From Datura wrightii (Eukaryota > Streptophyta > Magnoliopsida > Solanales > Solanaceae), in the NCBI GenBank assembly GCA_035772735.1, contig JASDFA010000010.1, positions 124,163,501 to 124,227,500 on the forward strand: DNA of 64,000 bases, read 5' to 3'. Position numbers and translations under genes: made by a program. The notes under the pieces are model-generated. The model worked only from the letters and a program-made list of their open reading frames with translations. It searched no databases and had not been told where the DNA came from. Below, piece after piece: positions 59,036 to 64,000 of this stretch (position 1 is its first letter; every line of letters starts with the position of its first letter).

Positions 59036-60000
59036 GGGTACAGTGAGGGGAAGTGATAGATTTCCAGCTAACCGAGGATGGAGTTTTGAGATATAGGGAT
59101 CGCCGCCGCGTTCCAAACGTGGTAGGGCTTCGCCAGCAAATTGTGGGTGAGGTAAACTATGCTCGTTACTCTCTCCATCTAGGTTCGACAAAAATGTACC
59201 ATGATATAAAAGAGATTTACTGGTGGCTGGGAATGAAAAAGAGGATAGCAAAATTCGTAGCTCAATGTCCCAATTGCCAACAGGTGAAAGCTGAGCATCA
59301 GAAACCAGGCCGACTGACACAGGATATAGCAGTGCCTTTATGGAAATGGGAGGCAGTTAATATGGATTTTGTAGTAGGGTTACCTCATACCAGGCGTAAA
59401 TATGATTCTATCTGGGTAATTGTTGACAGGTTGACAAAATCAGCTCACTTTCTGCTAGTAAGGGCTACCTTTTCAGCCGAAGATTATGTTGAGTTGTATA
59501 TCAGAGAAATAGTCCGATTACATGGTGTTTAGTTCTCAATTATCTCTAACAGAGGGGCGCAGTTTACAGCCAAATTTTGGTAGTCTTTTTAGAGGGGCCT
59601 AGGGACGCAGGTTAACCTGAGCACAACCTTCCATCCTTAGACAGACGGGCAGGTAGAACGTACAATCCAGATGCTCGAGGATATGTTAGGGCATGTGTGC
59701 TAGATTTTGAAGGCAGCTGGGATGAACATCTATCGCTTATTGAATTTTCCTATAATAACAACTATCATTCAGCAATTCAGATGGCGCCTTATGAAGCGTT
59801 GTATGGGCGGAAGTGCACGTCTCCAACTGGTTGGTTTGAGGTAGAGGAATCAACATTGATTGGGCCAAATATTATTCATCAGTCAGAAGAGAAAGTAAAG
59901 CTTATCTGGGAACGTCTGTTGACTGTTCAGAGCTGCCAGAAATCTTATGCTGATGTGCGGTGGAGAAACCTAGAGTTTAATGTGGGTACTAGATATTCCT
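59036..60000 (+). pseudogene. pol: E6 integrase
   Basis: TGA just after RVQ (CGA to TGA), then the zinc finger (NYARYSLHLGSTKMYHD, CPNCQQVKAEHQK), core MDFVVGLPHTRRKYDSIWV and DRLTKSAHFLLV. Then stops at 59530, 59581, 59599 and 59638-59640, several of them CAG to TAG, and frame loss. The C-part 59697-60002 has MAPYEALYGRKCTSPTGWFE. Confidence 0.85.
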
Positions 60001-60013
60001 AAAGGTTTCACCG

Positions 60014-60420
60014 ATGAAGGGTGTGACGAGATTTGGTAAGAAAGGCAAGCTTAGCCCGAGGTTTATTGGACCTTATCAAATTCGCCGAAGGATAGGCCAG
60101 GTGGCTTATGAATTGGATTTACCTCCAGAATTAGAACTCGTTCACCTAGTTTTTCATGTATCAATACTGAGGAAGTGCATAGGAGATCCCTCCCGAATTG
60201 TCCCAGTCAAGGACATCCAAATCACTAAGGAGTTAGCTTATAAAGAAGCTCCAGTAGCCATACTAGATTGGCAGATCCGCAGACTAAGAACTAAATATGT
60301 TGCTTCTGTTAAAGTGTTATGGCGGACTAAGAACCGAGAGGAGATGACCTGGTAGGCAAAAGACGATATGAAAACCAGATATCCTTAGTTATTTCAGACT
60401 AAGTCATATTATGCAGCTAG
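60014..60420 (+). pseudogene. pol: E6 integrase C-terminus and chromodomain
   Basis: KGVTRFGKKGKLSPRFIGPY, VFHVSILRKC, chromodomain AILDWQIRRLRTKYV and VLWRTKNREEMTW, then TAG 60354-60356 and TAG 60386-60388 within YPQLFQT. Confidence 0.87.
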
Positions 60421-60666
60421 AGGTATATTGTTGTGGTTGTTTCATAAGTTGCATTATATACATGTATATGTGAGATGATTGACTTCGGTCTATTGTGAAG
60501 TGAACGCTATAGTATTATGTGAAGTACCGGTATTGGAATTTTCTGCGTTTTAGGGTTTTTAGATAGTCCATATTACAGGGGCGACTCCCAAAATTTTTTC
60601 AAAATAAGTAATTGTAAGGTTAAGGTTCTTGCAAGTAGAAGTTAACATTTGAGGATTAATGTTCTT

Positions 60667-60678
60667 AAGGGGGGAGGA
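60667..60678 (+). other. E6 polypurine tract
   Basis: AAGGGGGGAGGA directly before the 3' LTR. Confidence 0.92.
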
Positions 60679-62764
60679 TGTTACACCCCGTAAGTTTCTA
60701 ACGTCCAGTCGACCTATTCGTACGTTAGTTAAGAGTTTTAGAGTGTCATACGTATGAGGAAAGAGCCCGGGGAAAGGCCGAACTAGTGCAAAGTCGGGAC
60801 TTCATGGGAGGAGGCCGAACCAAGTTATCTAGAGGGGAAAAGTGGCACGGAGCAGCCCCCTCCGCATTACCCAAAGTGGCACGCCCGTAAATTGGCGCGA
60901 CCGGCAGAGTGCCACGTTGCCTTGTCTGCCGCCTCAAGTATATAAAGGCCTCACACTTAGATGTTATTCCATTTCTCATGTATTCTCGGCCAGAACAGGT
61001 AGGAACGAAGGGAAAATATTGAAAATCATCTGATTACGCCATTAAACGCCGTCCAAATCTAACTTAACTCCGGGTAGTGAAGTATAAGGCGACAAAGAGC
61101 ATCGCTGCGAAGTTATTTTTGTAAAATATGCCCGGCAAATCGTCGTCTTCGAGCCTAAGTTGGTGGAATTATTTCAAACTAGTGTCAATATGATCACGTG
61201 CCTAAAGTAAGTATTTCTCCCTTCTAGATTCCCGAGAAATTATGAGTTTTTGATCGTCTTTTGATAAGTTGAAGTATAATCATTATATATATAAAAGTTA
61301 TTGTTTTCTTCGAATATAGTAATAAAGTATCCCTACTCTTCCATTAATATGATTACAGTTGAGAAGGGCAGTTGAACACGAGCCGAAACTCGCCAGTTAA
61401 TCGATAAACAGCGGAACGAGGTATGTTAAGGCATTTTCTTTCGGCAAGTTAGTTTCTTTAGCATAGTAGTCCAGTATGAATCCCAATAAAGCATGTTAGG
61501 AGATTTTATCATGTATAGTCGTTGTTGTCAGTTAAGGCTCGTAATTTGTGTTGTTTTGGGATGGATTACACCTGTATAGCTTCCGTGACAACCCCAGGGT
61601 TAATAGCTGTATCGCCGCTTGCTATGGGCGAGATTACGTCGCTCTACAAAGCGTTTTGCCATCCGCAAGGGATAAAGATGGGGATCCAGATCCTCATATG
61701 TCGTGGTTGGCCTTATGCACACCCCCGCCAGGGGTGTAGATATCAGGAGTCCTCCGGACTCAGACACAACTATAGTCAGGGGCCGAGTAGGCCCAATGCA
61801 GACCCACGGGATCGGCAGGACTCTTATCGCTGGTAGATGACTCAGTATGACCTGGATAGGGGTAAATAGATTTAGGTGTACTCACTAGGGCTAATGGGGG
61901 CCCAGGTGGTTATTCTGTGCTGATTGTACCTTCCGGCTTATAGGGGTGAGGTAAGATTTATGTTTGCTTTAGTTACTGATAGTTAGACAATAAGATGCCT
62001 CGCTTGTCAGATATGACCCCTACCCTCCTTATTACAGTTCTGTTTAGCTCTGATTTCACCACTTCAATCATTGTCAGTTCTATTTCTTACTTTCTGTCAT
62101 TTAAAGTTACTGCCTTACATATTCAGTACCTGTGGTATTGATGCCCTCTTCTAGGGCGCTGCATTACTTGCCTACAGGAGCAGATAGATGAGGAGCAGGT
62201 CCCTCGTAGTCCCAGTCAGTCGTACAGAGCCGTCAGCTCCCTTCTTCCGAAGCTTGTGTGATAGAGGTTTACTTCTTTTGTTTGTACAGTATGGGTAGGT
62301 CGGGGCCTTGTCCTGACCAGCTTATTACTCTTAGAGGCTTGCAGATTGTGTTACTTCCCTGTGGTTAGATGATATCGGCCGTGTGGGGCCTATATGTGTG
62401 TTTAGATTATGTGTGTTGGCTATGTGGGGCCCTGTTTAGCAGTTGATTGGCGGCCTTATCGGTCATAGTTTAGTTTAGCATCTGATTTTACTTTCCAGTT
62501 ATAACTAGACATCATGGTGGCCTTGTCGGCCCGCATAGGACTCCCTATGATTGTTTGTCTCTGGTTAGCTGTTTATTTTCATAGGTGGCTATAGGCCTTG
62601 TCGGTCGGGGGTTGTATTTACTGCCGCTATATAGCCCATTATTTTCTTGATTCTAGAGTTAGAGTTAGCCTTGCACCAAAGGTTCTTAGGCTCAGTCAGC
62701 TCAGTAGTTCAGGTCCTAGTAAGGAACCAGGTGCTAGTCATTCCTCCCAAGGAGGGGCGTGACA
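60679..62764 (+). repeat. E6 3' LTR (2,086 bp)
   Basis: TGTTACACCCCGTAAG to GGAGGGGCGTGACA. Right of it, at 62765, E5 LTR sequence resumes (ACAATCCCCTTGC, equal to 44129). A GC-rich repeat block (AGTGGCACGGAGCAG, AAGTGGCACGCCCG, GTGCCACGTTGCC) at 60840-60920 precedes the TATA box. Confidence 0.92.
60939..60946 (+). promoter_or_regulatory. TATA box of E6 3' LTR
   Basis: TATATAAA in CAAGTATATAAAGGCC, 260 bp into the LTR. Same sequence context as in E1 and E7. Confidence 0.7.
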
Positions 62765-63542
62765 ACAATCCCCTTGCTAAAACCCCATATACCTTACTAA
62801 AATTTACCCAAAGAAGGGGACTTGAACTGCTGCGATAGATGAGAACCCTAAGCCTGCTTGAGAGTTTTCTTGAGGAACCCTTTGATAGATTTCTAAGAAT
62901 AAACGTGAGAATGAGGGGAGGAACCGTCCCAACCATCTAATAAGGTTGATTTTACATTCAAAATGACGAGGTTTAGCGCTTAGGAGAATAGGAAATTACT
63001 AAATAATCCTTAGAAATTCGCTGGAGAAAAACTGTCAGGTGCCCCTAACGGGTGACCTAACGAGTCGTGGTGACTGACCATGACTTGTGGTCACTCCTGT
63101 CAGGTACACTGCTTGGGTTCCTTAGTAGGTCACCACGAGGGACCTAATGAGTCGTTATCTATGACCACGACTCGTGGTCACCAGTCGTGGACCACACTGT
63201 CTCATTCTGGAGATTTAATTCTAAGTCCCGTAACGAGTCGTTGCCATATGTACGAATCGTTTCACCCACTTGTCAAGTACACTAGTCAACTAAAATCTTC
63301 CCAACTCAGGCCTGACCACGAGTGACTTAATGGGTCATGGCCAGTGACCACGACTTGTGACGTCCCTCGTTTGGTACACTGCCTCCCTCTTTTACATTAA
63401 CCGGCCTTCACCTCACGACTCACCTAACGAGTCGTGAGGTTACTTGACGACTAGTCAGGTGGGCCGTCCTGCAACATTTTTCAGTTTTCCAGATTTCCTG
63501 TTTTATGCCCCGAAATTGGATTTTGAGTTTTGTGGTATTACA
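62765..63542 (-). repeat. E5 5' LTR, terminal 778 bp
   Basis: Aligns with 44129-44911 and ends TGTGGTATTACA at 63542, followed by TAACT. Palindromic wording is conserved but mutated relative to the left LTR. Confidence 0.9.
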
Positions 63543-64000
63543 TAACTGAATCGAATGACCCAAAGCTGAAAACTGTTAATCATAAATAAAACTGAACATT
63601 GGGTCAAACCTGTTGAAAATATAATATCATGAATGATGAACATGCATAACTGAAATCATGAGGAACAACGAGAGACTCATCATATAACTGACATTACCAC
63701 GATAGAGATTACTAGGTCCTGACTATCACACTCAAGTGGGAAAAGTCGTCCAAAGCTTTTCCTGGGATAAGGATGCTACCATGATATTGATATCAAGTTG
63801 AAGGCCCCTTGGGGGCAGGGAAAGCTCACAAGGGAGGGCCCAAAATAATCTGAACATACCTATGTTGGTGCGTAGTTCTGAGTCATAGGGTTCACGAACC
63901 CTTAGCCTACTCAGTGATAGACACTACTCCCAAAAACATGCATATGCTCTCAATTATTTTTCAATGAAGTCCAACCATCATCTATCGATGAAGCTGACTC
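63543..64000 (-). repeat. E8 LTR, continuation
   Basis: Starts with TAACTGAATCG, the right half of the LTR interrupted at 42378, and runs off the window. TAACT at 63543-63547 is the target duplication. No coding frame. Wording such as GGTCCTGACTATCACACTC is LTR-like. Confidence 0.72.

Overview
This window is plant nuclear DNA made almost entirely of LTR retrotransposons and their relics. I see no intact host gene, no rRNA or tRNA gene, and nothing bacterial. The Ty3/gypsy families (Tekay/Del chromoviruses with a chromodomain, an Athila-like element, and Tat-like relics) and their LTR wording point to a dicot, most likely Solanaceae. That assignment is inference from the repeat families. Every coding stretch I recognise belongs to a retroelement, and all are damaged by stops or frameshifts.

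Layout. (1) 1-10453: E1, a minus-strand Tekay element with two LTRs (the left one cut by the window edge), PBS, PPT, gag and pol. (2) 10454-16630: E2, a plus-strand chromovirus into which E1 inserted; it runs protease to chromodomain and has a 2.5 kb 3' LTR. (3) 16631-23730: mostly non-coding, with a Tat-like LTR fragment and a 2,997 bp solo LTR (18382-21378) flanked by perfect CTATT duplications. (4) 23731-31719: E4, a non-autonomous Athila-like element with gag but no RT or integrase, whose 3' LTR is broken by an inverted protease fragment. (5) 31720-39130: exon-like sequence, low-complexity DNA, a Tat-like gag relic and another solo LTR. (6) 39131-64000: a deep nest. E3 contains the LTR of E8, which contains E5 (42379-63542, TSD TAACT on both sides). 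E5 contains E6 (plus strand), whose 5' LTR contains E7 (minus strand). Large deletions have removed parts of E5, E6 and E7 at the junctions near 45650 and 54438.

The elements share the usual chromovirus plan: LTR, PBS for initiator tRNA-Met (tRNA-Asp type in the Athila-like element), gag with a CCHC knuckle, protease, RT, RNase H, integrase, chromodomain, PPT, LTR. None looks able to move by itself now. The most unusual signals are clusters of short palindromes in the LTRs, including a 16-mer shared by an Athila-like LTR and a chromovirus-type LTR, and an RNase H duplication in E6 whose first copy carries the same nonsense codon as its nested neighbour E7. Many in-frame stops are C-to-T changes at CAG (CHG) sites.
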